In this document: positions 34,160-46,299 of the stretch, piece after piece
Numbering within the stretch: the first letter of the stretch is position 1
Layout: every line of letters starts with the position of its first letter
Assembly (NCBI GenBank): GCA_030762935.1
Contig: CM060886.1
Span: 37,123,509-37,187,508, forward strand
DNA from: Hymenopus coronatus
Lineage: Eukaryota; Arthropoda; Insecta; Mantodea; Hymenopodidae
Length of the DNA: 64,000 nt
Direction of reading: 5' to 3'
Position numbers and translations under genes: made by a program
The notes under the pieces: generated by a model
Databases searched by the model: none
Seen by the model: only the letters and a program-made list of their open reading frames with translations
What the model was told of the DNA's origin: nothing

Positions 34160-34653
34160 GAGGCGCTGTGGCTGAGGTCGATCCGAAGAACCGGCTTGCT
34201 GGATCCTTCAGTCCACTAGCTCAGTCAGCAGTCGGAACCGGGCCGGTTTAGTCAAACAGGGACCGTGTTGCGGGCAGCTCGTCTAGCGTGTGTTGACTTG
34301 CTTAAATAGAAAACGTGTTCGCAACTTGCTAAGTGTTTCTGTGAAAATTGTTTGTGTGTATCAAAATGCCGTAACTATCACTAATCAAGCTTACAGTGCG
34401 TGTGTTGTGAAATATTTGTTTTGATTAGTGACAGTTTTTAAGATAATTCTTAGAAGAGTAGGTAGAGAATGTGATGAGGGTTGGCATTGGTTTTCATCTC
34501 TACATTGTGCTCTTGAGTGATAAAACAAATTAATTGGACAGTGATTCTAGAAACGACAGTAAGTGGAGTTAAAAGCACATGTGGATAACATTCTTGAGGT
34601 GGTCAACCTTGGAGAGCATGTTTACGTGACATCATAAGGAGTCGAATAAAAAG
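34160..34653 (+). promoter_or_regulatory. Candidate noncoding first exon / promoter-proximal region
   Basis: A GC-richer segment (34150-34300) with several TCAGTC-type initiator-like motifs (TTCAGTCCACTAGCTCAGTC) leads into sequence typical of insect 5' untranslated exons and ends at a good splice-donor match AAAAAG|GTAAGAT (cut after 34653). No ATG frame of note follows. An inverted repeat AACTATCACTAATCAA (34373-34388) and TTGATTAGTGACAGTT (34421-34436) lies inside. Everything here is inference; it could equally be a transposon remnant. Confidence 0.25.
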
Positions 34654-35022
34654 GTAAGATTAACTGGTTTTAAGCTCTCAGGTACCTACACATAGCCGCA
34701 GAATCATGTTTATAGGTTGGTGAACCTCAGGTTCTTAGAATACCTTTTGCATCTCCAGTCTCTTGACAGGTTGACAGTTACTATATGCGTGAGTTGCTGG
34801 TTTGATGACCCACATGTAATTTTATAGACATTCCTTCAGGTATATTCTATACATTCCCCAAATAAAGATGTTAATACCTTCGTGAGAATATCTTGTTTGT
34901 GAAATAGGCAAGAAAGAGGGCAGCCACTGGTTAATATAAATGGCTCTTTGGGGGGGAAAATCGGCACTTCTTCTACCAATGGTTCATGTATAATACTGTT
35001 TGCATTTTGGATTTATACTTGT
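34654..35022. other. Unassigned spacer
   Basis: If the upstream exon is real, this would be intron. It carries no other recognised feature. Confidence 0.3.
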
Positions 35023-35890
35023 AAAAATCTGATGTGTACCATTCACATGACTTTCTCAATATCCCTGCAACAAATTATTCTTAAAAAGCATATACTTCTA
35101 TTTACTTTATGCTAATCAGAAAAAAATTAGCAGAAATAGTCTTATTACTCGCTTCCTTGTAAGTAGGAGCGAAATAAGGGACTACCATAGGTTAAAGTGA
35201 TAGTCAAAAGCTGGTTGCTATGTCAATGAAGTTCCTTTGTTTATATGTATAGGAGTTGACAAGTTCCTGTGTGAGAGAAGTATACGTTTTTCATAGCAGA
35301 AACCAAAAATAAGGAATGTCTCAAAAACGACGAACCCCACGAACAAATTTACATAGCATAAATTGTGTGTTTTAATGTGCTCTACATTTTTTGTGCAGTA
35401 AGTTTTTGTCCATCTCTTACGGTTTAGCAGTTATTCAAAATTTAGTAAACTTCATCCAGAATAAACTACTCTTCAGAGGCTATTTCCAGAAAATTCAAGA
35501 TATACATTTTATTTGTCAGGTAAATATTTTAATATACGAAATTTTAATTAAAATCGTTATAGCCATTTTTGAGAAAATCAAAATTTTCGAAAAAAATTCC
35601 ATGTAAAGGGTAGTTGGGGGTGGGGGGAGTTTTCTCAAGATCTTCGTGTCGCATCTCTGGAAGATACTAAACTTAAATACCAAGTTTGGTATTTTACCGA
35701 CTTTTAGTTTTTGAGTTATCGTGTTCACAGACACACACACACACACGGACCTTTTTGTGAAAATGCTTTTTTTGGATATTGGGGACCCTAAAACATATAT
35801 TTCCGGTGAAATCTCGGTATCGAATTTTTTGGTGGAGTGCAATACTTTCTCTATACACTATCTACATAGTGCGTATGGAGAAAGTAAAAA
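35023..35890 (-). mobile_element. Pal-element copy 24, full-length reference copy
   Basis: 868 bp with both ends: AAAAATCTGATGTGTACCAT at 35023 and the palindrome CTCTATACACTATCTACATA then GTGCGTATGGAGAAAGTAAA at 35850-35890. A short pure CA microsatellite (35731-35746). Subfamily A. One of the least degraded copies. Confidence 0.9.
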
Positions 35891-36365
35891 TGCCTGGTCG
35901 TAATTATAATAAATAAAACTAATAGCATTGCTCTTTCATTAGTTTACAACTCGTGGTCATACGTCATCTGGATTTAGCATACGTTTGTTATTCTGCAATG
36001 GAGCACTTTCATACTGATCTGTTATAACTTTTTAGGGACCTAAGCCGCAAAGCATAGCCAAGTTGGAGAGCACTAAGCCGCAAAGCGTAGCGGAGGGATG
36101 TTTTCTATAAGTAGAGGCCGGGATACTGCAGAGCGATGACAAGGTACCAAAGCTAAAACACCAGTGAGCCCAAGAATAAGTCAAAACCTAGCAATCAAAA
36201 AATGTACATGTTAATATTTTCAAATCTGGATCGACTCTGGAAGTTTTACCTATACTTCTTAGGAGAATGTTGGCCTGCATTTTATTTGTTCTTTCCTTGC
36301 TTCTAAATTTGCACAAGTACAGATTTTGATCGTAAATGCAATTATAAACTCAATTGTTTCTTTCA
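35891..36365. other. Unassigned spacer with short direct repeat
   Basis: TAAGCCGCAAAGCATAGC and TAAGCCGCAAAGCGTAGC occur about 42 nt apart (36045-36100). Nothing else recognised. Confidence 0.4.
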
Positions 36366-36500
36366 TTCAGCCGTGTGTGGAACGGATTGGAGGGGTGGAG
36401 TCAGAATGAAAAATTCAGCGCATAGACGGGATTTGAACCACGGATCTTCTGGTCTCCGTCCAATTGTCATAACCACTGAAATTGTAAGTCGTCATTGAAG
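36366..36500 (-). repeat. SINE type d, third copy (partial)
   Basis: GACGGGATTTGAACCACGG (minus-strand B box) with the family tail TCAGAATGAAAAATTCAGCG; the A-box half is degraded. Confidence 0.5.
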
Positions 36501-36594
36501 TATGTCATCTCAAAATAATTTGAGATCTCCTGGTGTTTTACCGAAAAAAAATCTCACGTCAATTGGATAATTTAGTGTTGTGTGTTGGTATAAT

Positions 36595-36700
36595 ATCCTG
36601 GTAGGTCAGTAGTTGGAGCAATTGGACGTAGACCAGAAGACCCGTGTTCAAATCCCAGCTATGGTGATGTCTGACTTTTATCTTGCCAAATGCATTCTCA
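36595..36700 (+). repeat. tRNA-like SINE head, plus strand
   Basis: GGTAGGTCAGTAGTTGGAGC (A-box-like) and CCGTGTTCAAATCCCAGC (B box) spaced as in tRNA-derived SINEs, followed by GGTGATGTCTGACTTTTATC. Related to type d, in opposite orientation to the copy at 36366. Confidence 0.5.
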
Positions 36701-36852
36701 CCTGGAACGATTTATGCTATAGGTAATATGAAAACTTAAAAATACCCCATTTAACAAGTTGAATACAGTTTTCTTTCACGAAAATGGTTGCGTACGATGT
36801 AACCGCTCAAGACTGTTTCTAGTTTTACATTGAAAAATGAGCATTTTCGTAA

Positions 36853-37609
36853 ATTTTTACTTTACAATATACATAGGGATAGAGAAGTATTTTGTATTTC
36901 GCCCAAACATTCGATATCTACATTTCACCGGACATGTTCGTGTGTGCCTGTCTGTGCTCAAAAACGAAAAGACGGTTAAATACCAAACTTGGTATTTAAG
37001 TTTGGTATCTTCCAAGGAAGCGACACGAAGATTTTCAAGAAAATCCCTCCACCCCTAACTACCCTCCCTTTACATGGAAATTTTTTCGAAATTTTTGTTT
37101 TTCTTAAAAATAGCTCTAACAATTTTGATTAAAATACAACATATTAAAGCCATTTGTATCACAAATAAAATGTATGTCTTGAATTTTCTGGGAATAGCTT
37201 CTAAATATCTGGTTATTCTTCCTGAATTTTTCTTAATTTGGTAAACCGTAAGAGATAGACACAAACTTACTTAACAAAAAATATAGAAGTTATGTGAAGA
37301 ACCTTTTTTTCGTGGAGCTTACCGTTTTCGAGGTATTCCTTGTTATTAGTTTCAGTTGTGAAGTACTTGTTCTACTCCTGTCCAAGCAAAGAAGCGATTT
37401 GCAATGACAATCGCATAACGAGAGCTCTTAAAACATTTGACTATCACTTTAGCTTAGTGCACATCCTTAGTTCCATTCTACTTATAAGGAAGTAAGTAAT
37501 AAAATTCTGCTAATATTAGCGTGGAGTTGAAAGAAGAATTATCTTTTGTAAGAAGATTGTTTGTAGAGTAGCCAGAGAAAGTCATGTGAGTGTAATGCAT
37601 CAGGATTTT
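36853..37609 (+). mobile_element. Pal-element copy 25
   Basis: The start TTTTTACTTTACAATATACATA has lost most of the palindrome. CGCCCAAACATTCGATATC and a reduced microsatellite (CGTGTGTGCCTGTCTG) follow. Subfamily B-like core (TTCCAAGGAAGCGACACG). The distal end GAGAAAGTCATGTGAGTG then GCATCAGGATTTT ends at 37609. Confidence 0.82.
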
Positions 37610-38018
37610 CTCTCATTGAAACCTGATAAAGTACATTTAAATAATCCAAACTCTTTTTAATAAGTCTGAATCTCGAAAAAATAACGACCCTATAGAAATA
37701 TTGTATTATTTGTATTTGTTTGTATTGAAAGCAATAATTCTTCTGGCAGGTATACTGTCTTCATAGGTGCATTTTTGTATTCCATTGGTAAAGGTTATAT
37801 ACTTTAATCGTAATATGTAAGTATATGATTTGTAACAGGCCACTAAAATCCTAGTCACGCGATTTTATGAGCAGAATAGTAATGACGACGCCCATCATAC
37901 TTCACATCTGAACTTCTAATTGTATACCACAGAATTAGTGATATTTGTTGTATCTAATTCATATCTACAGCTAAGACCTTTTGGAGAGGTGGCTTTCAAT
38001 AAAACTTTAAAAAAAGAA
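37610..38018. other. Unassigned spacer
   Basis: Nothing recognised. Confidence 0.35.
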
Positions 38019-38780
38019 AATCTGATGTGTTCCATTCACGACTTTTTCTACATCTCTGCAATAAATTATTGTTGAAAAGCTTATTCTTTTACTTACTTAA
38101 TGCTAATCGAGAAAAAAATCAACAGAAATGGTCTTATTACTTGCTTCCTTGTAAGTAGAAGGGAAATACGGGAGTAGCATAGGTTAAAGTGACAGTCAAA
38201 TGTTTTAAAGGCTGGTTGAAAGGTGATTGAAGCACCATTGTTTGTATAGACAGTAATTGAAAAAATATCCGTATGAGAAAAGTATTTTAAAGCTGAAACT
38301 AATAACAAGGAATATCTCAAAAACGGCCAATTGCACGAAAAAAATGTATATAACATAAATTGTGTGTTTTAACGAGATCTGCATTTTTTGTTTCGTAAGT
38401 TTACTAGCTATGCAAACTTCATCCAGAATAAACATATCTTCAGAAGCTATTCCCAGAGAATTGAAGATATAAGTTTTATTTGTCATGTAAATATCTTAAA
38501 TATAAGAGATTATAATAAATATCGTTAGGGCTAGTTGGGGGTGGGGGATTGTCTTGAAAATCTTCATTTCGCATCCTTGGAGATACTGAAATTAAATATA
38601 CTATTTGGTATTTAACGGACTTTTGAACACACATGCGCACGGGCATTTTTCTAAAATGATTTTTATGGATTCAGAGGGTCCCAAAACATGTATTTCCGGT
38701 GAAATCTCGATATCGAATTTTTGGGTGCATTACAAAACTTCCCTATACACTATATAGATAGTACGTGTAAGAAAGTAATA
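38019..38780 (-). mobile_element. Pal-element copy 26
   Basis: Distal end AATCTGATGTGTTCCATTC at 38021. A segment around GTTAGGGCTAGTTGGGG is deleted and the CA microsatellite is nearly lost (ACACACATGCGCACGG). Palindrome at 38745-38780 (CACTATATAGATAGTACGTG). Subfamily B. Confidence 0.85.
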
Positions 38781-41590
38781 AACGCAGTACTGACAGCGTT
38801 ATATTATCATATGTAACGTTTGGAGGAGATAATTGAAGGGTTTGTTTCCAAAGTGACTGTTCTGCATGAAATCACATTTTTCACAAAAGACAAATTTCAT
38901 ATAACTCCTTGTCGTATTAAGGTAGAAGCCTAATTTTTGGCATGGGCAATTCTGTAATACTTGCAAATGTATCTATAAATGTGAACAAAATCACAGAGTC
39001 GTAGAAATGGTAAAACTGGGGTCACATGACAGGGAGTTAAATCATTGGCAGTAAACTAAAGCTTTAAATAGATGTCCACTGCAATGTAAAGAAGTTGATA
39101 TGTATTATTGATAAAATAAAAGTGCTATAGCTGTCAGTTTTATGTTTATTATCATTCAAACACCAGAACATCTAAATGGTAAACCAAAAGCCTTCAAAAT
39201 GTTAGTTTAATACCATACCAATGAGATGCTTGTTTACATTTTTAAACTTCACACCTATAAAGATAGTCAATAACAAAGATATTTTTCCAACTGGAAATAA
39301 TATTACTAGCTAATAATGCATTTTAACTCTTGATTGTAACCTGAGTTTGTGTATTTAAAGTATTTAAGTTTTCAGTTTATAAACCTTAAAAACAAATGAA
39401 ATTAATATAACAGCCAAGTCAATGATTTTACTATCACTATCATCATCACTGACTTCCACACGACTACAAGAAAATACCTGCTTATAAAATGACATTGCAG
39501 GATGATCAGTAATACCCGGTTTTTTTATAAGTGACTTGAAGCGATCCTATTGGCTATGAGGAAATGACACGTTTTGGAAATAAACACATCTGGGAGATGC
39601 GTCATATTTTAAATAACATAAACTTTCAAAGGCTCCAGACGCTGGTATTTACGTTGAACATTTAATACAACTTACACCTATATAGAAGGTATACTTAATG
39701 CTCTGGTATGCTTAGCTCCAAATCTTTTAAGATGGAAATAAGCCCTTCAATTCAAAAGTTAAGGAAGTTTTGTTTTTCACTCAGATTCAGAAATGTATAT
39801 ACAATACCGTACTATTATTTGAAAGGGAGATGTAAATTATAGCAAGTAATATAACTTATACTAAGAGGGGGACAAATGTACATTGAAAATGGCCAGGGAA
39901 GAAATATTTTAAACACGTCTAAGTAGCAGAGTTTTCACGCGCTATCCCAGCAGGACAGTACCGTTAAGGGTAGGGCATTGAACCGAAGGGGTGAGGTTAC
40001 ACTGCCCGAGGGTGAACATAACAGGAAAAGAGAAACAATTCTATCGCTGGTCAGGCCAGTGTTGCCAGAGAAAATCGCAAAGTTTAAGTTGAAGTCGCCC
40101 AATATTTTTATTAAAATATGCACTTTATTTTACCTTTTTATATACACAAACACACACACTCTTGAAATATTTTCAAAGGATTCTTATAACCGGTATCTCT
40201 AAGTATAGCACAATCATAATAAATGGCATGATATTGGAATATTAACTAGTGTGTGCTGTGCTGATACAGATTCAGGAAAGAGAATGAAAATACAAGGCGT
40301 TTGCACCGATGATTATATTGAAATATTACCTGAAGTACTTATTAATTACTTCTCTCAGTTGAGGGCTGCCTTATAGGCATATAGACTAATAACCATACAA
40401 TCTTATTAACTGAACGATAAATGTTACATTTTAGGAGCCGGTTTTCCGATGTATTGTTATGGGGACATACTTTTTATTCGTATGGTTTTACTTCATGCAC
40501 TAATGCTTTTGATCATGATTAAATTTAATTGTTAAAATATCCAATTAACCAAACCAACAATTCTAGTATATAAGAAGTATAACGAAACATTAACTAACAG
40601 CACTGAAATTTCTTTTACTTTCATTGAAACCCATTGCAAGTGTGAATGCCAACGTATGATCCATTCATTCCCAAGTCGCAGTCATCAAATTTAGTCGTAA
40701 AAAGCGGATTTAAGTAGCTCAATCAGCGACTTTTTGCCCAATCTGGCAATACTGGGTCAGGCGACACTTTTTTACACTTGGCATAGAACATCCGCAGAGG
40801 AAATATGTGATATTTGGGATCCGTGATGGAGTCGAACCGGCTACCTTTAGTCGGGACGGGAATAGTTAATTTAATACAGACAAAATTACTGCACCAAAAG
40901 TAATAAGTAATCATAGGCGCGGTCGGGTAAACCGCAGCATAAGAGTAGAAAATTTAGGAGGAATGCGTGTGTGTTCGACGGCGGAAAAAGACCTAAATCA
41001 ATAAATCACGTATGTCATACCACACCTGAAAAGATATTCCATGCTAACAAAACCCTGAGCTATGCCACCCACATATCCGCACCATTCCCTAATAACCAAA
41101 ACCTGAACCCGGGATACGAACCCACACCCCAGTTACCGTCGCAGTGGCGAGTGCTTGGGAAAAACTGGATTATCGTTTAATATTTTCGCGCTGAAGTACT
41201 AAAACTTGTGCAGTATTCAATAGCGTAACCGCATGCTTTAGCCGTAAGGTTGCAGAAGAGGAGATAACAAATCACGAGGTTTTAACGAACCGCAGTAAAA
41301 TCACTGGATACCCTGGTTTATGTATTTAATCTCAGGTTGGCTTTAGGGTACTTAGCAACTGCCTCCACGGTGCTCCGCGATCTTCTTGCTTACACTGTGA
41401 GTGTGTGTATGTATTAAGCGGGTACCCGAATGAAATTATCGTAACGGCTTGACTCCCTAGTGCCTGGTATATCTTTTACACAAAGGTGTTTTATGAAGTT
41501 TTTAATAATCTTTTCCCCAAACTTCATATTATAGAGAAAATTGGATATAGGCCACCTTAATAACTTCAAATAATATATAAAATCTGCAGG
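38781..41590. other. Longest Pal-free stretch (about 2.8 kb), unassigned
   Basis: No coding frame over about 75 codons and no transposon recognised. A CAGTGTTGCCAGA-type motif occurs near 40058 and, as CAGTATTGCCAGA on the minus strand, near 40745. GATGGAGTCGAACCGGCTAC at about 40828 and CCGGGATACGAACCCAC at about 41110 look like tRNA-like B boxes on the minus strand. This is where flanking unique sequence would be most informative. Confidence 0.4.
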
Positions 41591-42090
41591 TTTTTTTCTT
41601 TCTCTATACGTACTATATACTTATTGTATAGAGAAGGTATTGTATTGCACCCAAAAATTCGATACGGAGATTTCACCGGAAATATATGTTTTGAGACCCC
41701 CTGAATCAAAAAAGCATTTTTAGAAAAATGTCCGTGTGTGTCTGGGGGCAGCATAGCTCAAAAATTAAAAGACCGTTAAAAACCAAAATTGGTATATAAG
41801 TTAAGTATCTTCCAAGGATTCGACGCGAAGATTTTCAAGAAAATCCCCCCACCCCAAGCTACCCTTTACATGGAAAGAGTTAGAAAATGTTGATTTTCTT
41901 AAAAATGGCTCTACCGATTTTGATTGAAATCTCATACCTTTAAGATATTTACTTGACAAATAAAATGTATATCTTGAATTTTCTGGGAATAGCCTCTGAA
42001 GACTACTTTATTCTGGATGAATTTTACGGATTTTTGCATAATTGCTAAACCGTAAGAGATGGACAAACATTTACCACACAGAAAATGTAT
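41591..42090 (+). mobile_element. Pal-element copy 27, distal end lost
   Basis: The palindrome at 41598-41640 (TACTATATACTTATTGTATAG) is written here as ACTATATACTTATTGTATAG. Subfamily B (GGGGGCAGCATAGCTC). The copy ends near 42090 (CACACAGAAAATGTATTTG), where unrelated sequence begins. Confidence 0.82.
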
Positions 42091-42344
42091 TTGATTTCTT
42101 TCCTCCACCATTTTTATTGCAGTAGATTTTGTAATTTGTTGTGCAGATACGAATTTATGTGATACTTGCTCCACAGTCTTCAAAATAGTGTCTTGAAAGT
42201 ACAAAAACATTTTCAGGGTATGAAATTACAGCACAACGCTGTAAATAAGTATGTTTTGATGCATAAAATTTAAAAAATTGCTTATAAAATTGTTGCTATC
42301 CTCAAAATGGTAGTAAGCATATGGCAAAGAGCAAGAAAAGGTCG

Positions 42345-42600
42345 GTGTCTGGTTTTATTTTTTATTTATTTAACGTCCTTTAACCTGGTTGGTCATATCG
42401 GACGATGAATGAAATTGGTGAAATGATGCTCAAATGATCTCGGGGTCCATGGAGCTTAAAGTTGCTCGACATTCGTCTTCTCACGATATGGGAAAACCCC
42501 GAAAAAAAACCTTACCCGGGTAACTCACCCTAAGCGAGATTCGAACTCACGACCTTTTGAATGTTAGGCAGACACGCTACCACCACACTACCCAGGCGGT
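42345..42600 (-). repeat. SINE type b, minus strand
   Basis: The reverse complement matches the SINE at 31572: GTGTGGTGGTAGCGTGTCTG, GAGTTCGAATCTCGCTTAGG, GGGTTTTCCCATATCGTGAG and CATTCATCGTCCGATATGAC. The T-rich start TTATTTTTTATTTATTTAAC is its tail. Confidence 0.75.
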
Positions 42601-43495
42601 GGTTATTGATTGCTCGCCTACCAACCTTTAACAAAAAGTTTGTAATTAATTTGTATATTGTAAAATATTAATTTTTCAAATAAGGGGCTAATGCAAGCAA
42701 TTGTAGACACATGACACTCATGTGGAACCACACCGATTACTTTATTGGAGCGCTTCCCGTCCTTTACCAGAGGCACATTGGATTGCGGTAACGATCTCAC
42801 GACGAGGGGCTTTGAGTGGATGGCCATCCAATGCAACTCGCTCTAACGATCACGGCTATTCGAATCACTACGTTTTGGTGTATGTGACAGTTATATGAAA
42901 GCCGGCTTAGGTATTAGATGAAAGGCGAGATACGTAACAAAACAATCCCGGGATTAAGGAACTAAGTTAACGTGACGAAACCTGAGGAAATGCCGTTAAA
43001 CTTAAGGTCTATTTAGGATGCAACTAGCGTATCTGGCCCTAGCAGCTTCATTTGTTCATTTTATTGCCTAAAGTTAGACTAGAATTGCATCTATTTTCTG
43101 CGAGATTTCTGTAAAAACCAAAGAACGAAGAAAATCTGTTCATAGGATGATATAAAAACTTAGTAACGTAACGATGGTATCATCAGGAAATATAAAAAAT
43201 AAATAGCTCAATTTGATACGTGTTAGATATTTCGTTACGTCACGTTGCCACGTTACGCTATGTACTATAATGATGTTCATCTTGTGTGACGACTTTCTCT
43301 TATGTGATGATAACAACGTTTATGTTCAGAACAATCTCCTTAGAAGTGAACTTCAAAAAAAAAAAGAAAAAATCGGATGCGTTACGCTCACATGGCTTGT
43401 ACTAGCTGCTCTGCAAGTTTCTTACAATGCTAATGGAGATAAACATTAGCGGAATGTTCTTATTACTTTGATGCTTATAAATAGAAAGGAACTAA
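42601..43495. other. Unassigned stretch containing a tRNA-like repeat
   Basis: 42735-42880 (TTCCCGTCCTTTACCAGAGG ... CACGGCTATTCGAATCACT) resembles 49140-49265 and is probably a SINE of another type (h). The rest is unrecognised. Confidence 0.4.
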
Positions 43496-44363
43496 AAAAA
43501 TATGATGTATTCCATTCGCATGACTGTCTCTACATTTCTGTAACAAATTATTGTTAAAAAGCTTATGCTTCTATTTACTTCATGCTAATCGAGAAAAAAT
43601 TAGTAGAAATAGTCTTATTACTTACTTCCTTGTATGTACAAGCGAAATATGGGAGTACCATAGGTGAAAGTGATAGTCAAACGCTGGTTGCTATGTGACT
43701 GAAGTTCTTTTGTTTGTATGGACAGGAATTGACAAATTCCTGTATGAGAAAAGTACAAGTTTTTCAAAGCTGAAATCAAAAACAAGGAATATATAAAAAA
43801 CGATCAACTCCAGGAAAAAAATATATGTAACATAAATTGTGTGTTTTAATGTGCTCTACATTTTGTGGGCAGCAAGTTTTTGTCCATCTGTTAAGGTTTA
43901 GCAGTTATGCAAAATTCCGTAAAATTGATCCAGAATAAAGTAGTCCTCAGAGACTATTACCAGAAAATTCAAGATATATATTTTATTTGTCAGATAAATA
44001 TCTTTCATATACGATAATTTAATCAAAATCGTTAGAGCCGTCTTATAGAAAATCAAATTTTTCAAAAAAAAGTTCAATGCAAAGGGTAGTTGGGGGTGGG
44101 GGATTTTATTTAAAATCTTCGTGTCGCATCCTTGGAAGATACCAAACATAAATACCAAGTTTGGTATTCAACGTTCTTTTCGTTTTTGAGCTATGCTGTC
44201 CACACACACACACACGTACGGACCTTTTTCCAAAAATGCTTTTTTTGGATTCAGGGGGACCCAAAACATGTATTTCCAGTGAAATCTTGGTATCGAATTT
44301 TTGGGTGCAATACAATACCTTCTCTATACACTATGTACATAGTACGTGTAGATTAAGTAAAAA
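43496..44363 (-). mobile_element. Pal-element copy 28, full length
   Basis: Distal end TGATGTATTCCATTCGCATG at 43503, palindrome CACTATGTACATAGTACGTG at 44328-44350. Subfamily B (GCTATGCTGTCCACACAC). 868 bp. Confidence 0.88.
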
Positions 44364-44545
44364 TGCGCTGTGCTTAAGTGATACTCAAATGTTTTAAAAG
44401 CTGTAATGTGATTGTCCTTGCAAATCGCTTCTTTATCTGACCAGAAGTAGAACAAATTAAAACGGACACTTCCTGTGTGCGAAAAGTATACGTAATTTAC
44501 AATTGAAACCAATTAAATGGAATATCTCGGAAACGTTTACCTCCA

Positions 44546-44579
<34 letters not shown>

Positions 44580-44580
44580 G
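44364..44580 (-). mobile_element. Pal-element copy 29, internal fragment ending in poly-A
   Basis: Directly follows the palindrome of copy 28: AAGTGATACTCAAATGTTTT, AAAAGTATACGTAATTTAC and TCTCGGAAACGTTTACCTCC, then an A-run of about 32 nt (44546-44577). Confidence 0.65.
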
Positions 44581-45220
44581 TAGTGTTGCAAATTGACGCT
44601 GCTCTCCGACGCGTGCACAATTTAAAATGGCCTGTCTTAGAACTAATTAAACTGGAGTACTGTAAACATTTATGTTCGGGGTGTTCTTAGTGGAATTGAA
44701 GTGGCAATGCGGATTTGTTAAATTTACTTAAAGACAATGACGTGTTTAAAATTAACTAGTTAATGCGCGCTATGAAATTGGTTTACAGGTTAACGCTGGA
44801 ATATGAGTATACAAAAATACTGTTTATAAATGTTTGTAATCACAATATTAATTAGTTGAGTTACACAACATTTATTGGAGAGTTTTGCTTATATTTGTAT
44901 ATGCTATCCTTGTGTGAAGGGCAATGCGGTTGCGCTGTTCAAGCGTTAAAGTGTTGGCATTCCATGCCGAAAGTTTCACTCTAGTGAATGAAAGTGCTTG
45001 CGTAAATGATCTTGGCGATTAAACGTCTCGCCAGCAGATGGACAACTGAATACCAATGAGGTAAACAACGTCGTAGATTGTGAATGTTCATCCTCATCAG
45101 TTTGATACAAAATGCAAAGATATGAACTAATGTTTCTGCTTAGTAACAGAGGACGATTAAGAAGCACCCTGCACTTTACTCTAGATCCATTACAAATACA
45201 TGGTGCACATAACTACAGAA
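44581..45220. other. Mostly unassigned, with a zinc-finger-like remnant
   Basis: The only notable content is the minus-strand frame at 44976-45167 (separate entry). Confidence 0.35.
44976..45167 (-). pseudogene. C2H2 zinc-finger-like remnant, 63 codons
   Basis: The C-terminal part CPSAGETFNRQDHLRKHFHS resembles a classical C2H2 finger (C-x2-C-x3-F-x5-L-x2-H): Cys42, Phe49, Leu55 and His58 fit, but the second Cys position is Ala45 and the second His position is Leu62. The frame ends in TGA just after HSLE. An acidic stretch (DEDEH) lies at residues 24-28. If this is a real family it is a broken copy. No partner frame or promoter was seen. Confidence 0.3.
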
Positions 45221-45490
45221 AAGCCTGGTCAGCGAGCTGACTTCTCACCCTGGGGCCCGGGTTCGATTCCCGGCTGGGGCGGGGAATTTTTCTTTAGCCA
45301 GAAATATTCCCTATTCCCCACACAGTCTGGAAGTTTGTATGTGAGTGTGAATGTGTGCATGTTTGAGTAAAACTAAAATAGTTTAAACTAACGTAAAAGT
45401 ACCGAAAGACAACGAGTTGTTTCAAGTGCAAAGCCCCCGATTTGACCTTACATGTTAAAGGGAGCTATATAAATGAAACAATAAAAAAGA
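45221..45490 (+). repeat. tRNA-derived SINE (type e)
   Basis: Head CCTGGTCAGCGAGCTGAC and B box CGGGTTCGATTCCCGGCTG, body TTAGCCAGAAATATTCCC, tail ending AATGAAACAATAAAAAAGA. About 270 bp. No certain target duplication. Confidence 0.7.
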
Positions 45491-45529
45491 AAACCTATTA
45501 AAACTCTAAAAGTGTTTAAAAACTACCAA

Positions 45530-46299
45530 TTTTTACTTTCTCTTCACGTTCCAGTTACAAAGTGTATAGAGAAGGTATTGTATTCCAACCAAAATTGGAT
45601 ACCGACATTTCACCGAAAATACATGTTTTGGGTCCCCCTGAATCCAAAAAAAGAATTTCAGAAAAAGGTCCGTATGTGTGTGTGTCTGTGAACATCATAG
45701 CGCAAAAACGAAAAGACCGTTAAACACGACACGAAGATCTTCAAGAAAATCCCCTCACTCCAAACTACTCTTTACATGGAAAAAACTTCGAAAATTTTCA
45801 TTTTCTTTAAAATAGCTCTTTGAATTTTCTGGGAATAGCCTCTAAAGACCTCTTTATTCTGGATGACTTTATTACATTTTGCATAACTGCTAAACTGTAA
45901 GAGATAGAAAAAACTTACTGCTCAAAAATGTAGATCACGAAAAAACACACAATTTATGTTATCTACATTTTTTTTTCATGGAGTTGATCGTTTTTTAGAT
46001 ATTCCGTATTATTGGTTTCTGCTTAAAAAAAAACTTATATTTTTCTCATACAGGAATTCGTCAACTAGTGTCCATACAAACAAAGGAACTACAGTGACAT
46101 AGCAACCAGCTTTTGACTATCACTTTAGCGTATGGTACTCCCTTATTTCTCTTCTACTTGCATGGAAGCATTTAATTATACTATTTCTCCTAGTTTTTTC
46201 TCGATTAGATGAAGTAAAAAGAAGCATAAGCTTTCTAACAATAATTTGTTGCAGAGATATAGAGAGAAAGTCCTGTGAATGGAACACATCAGATTTTTT
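45530..46299 (+). mobile_element. Pal-element copy 30
   Basis: Palindrome degraded (CACGTTCCAGTTACAAAGTG). The ACTTGGTATTTAAG core is deleted (CGTTAAACACGACACGAAG). The distal end GAGAAAGTCCTGTGAATGG then AACACATCAGATTTTTT is at 46264-46299. Confidence 0.85.
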
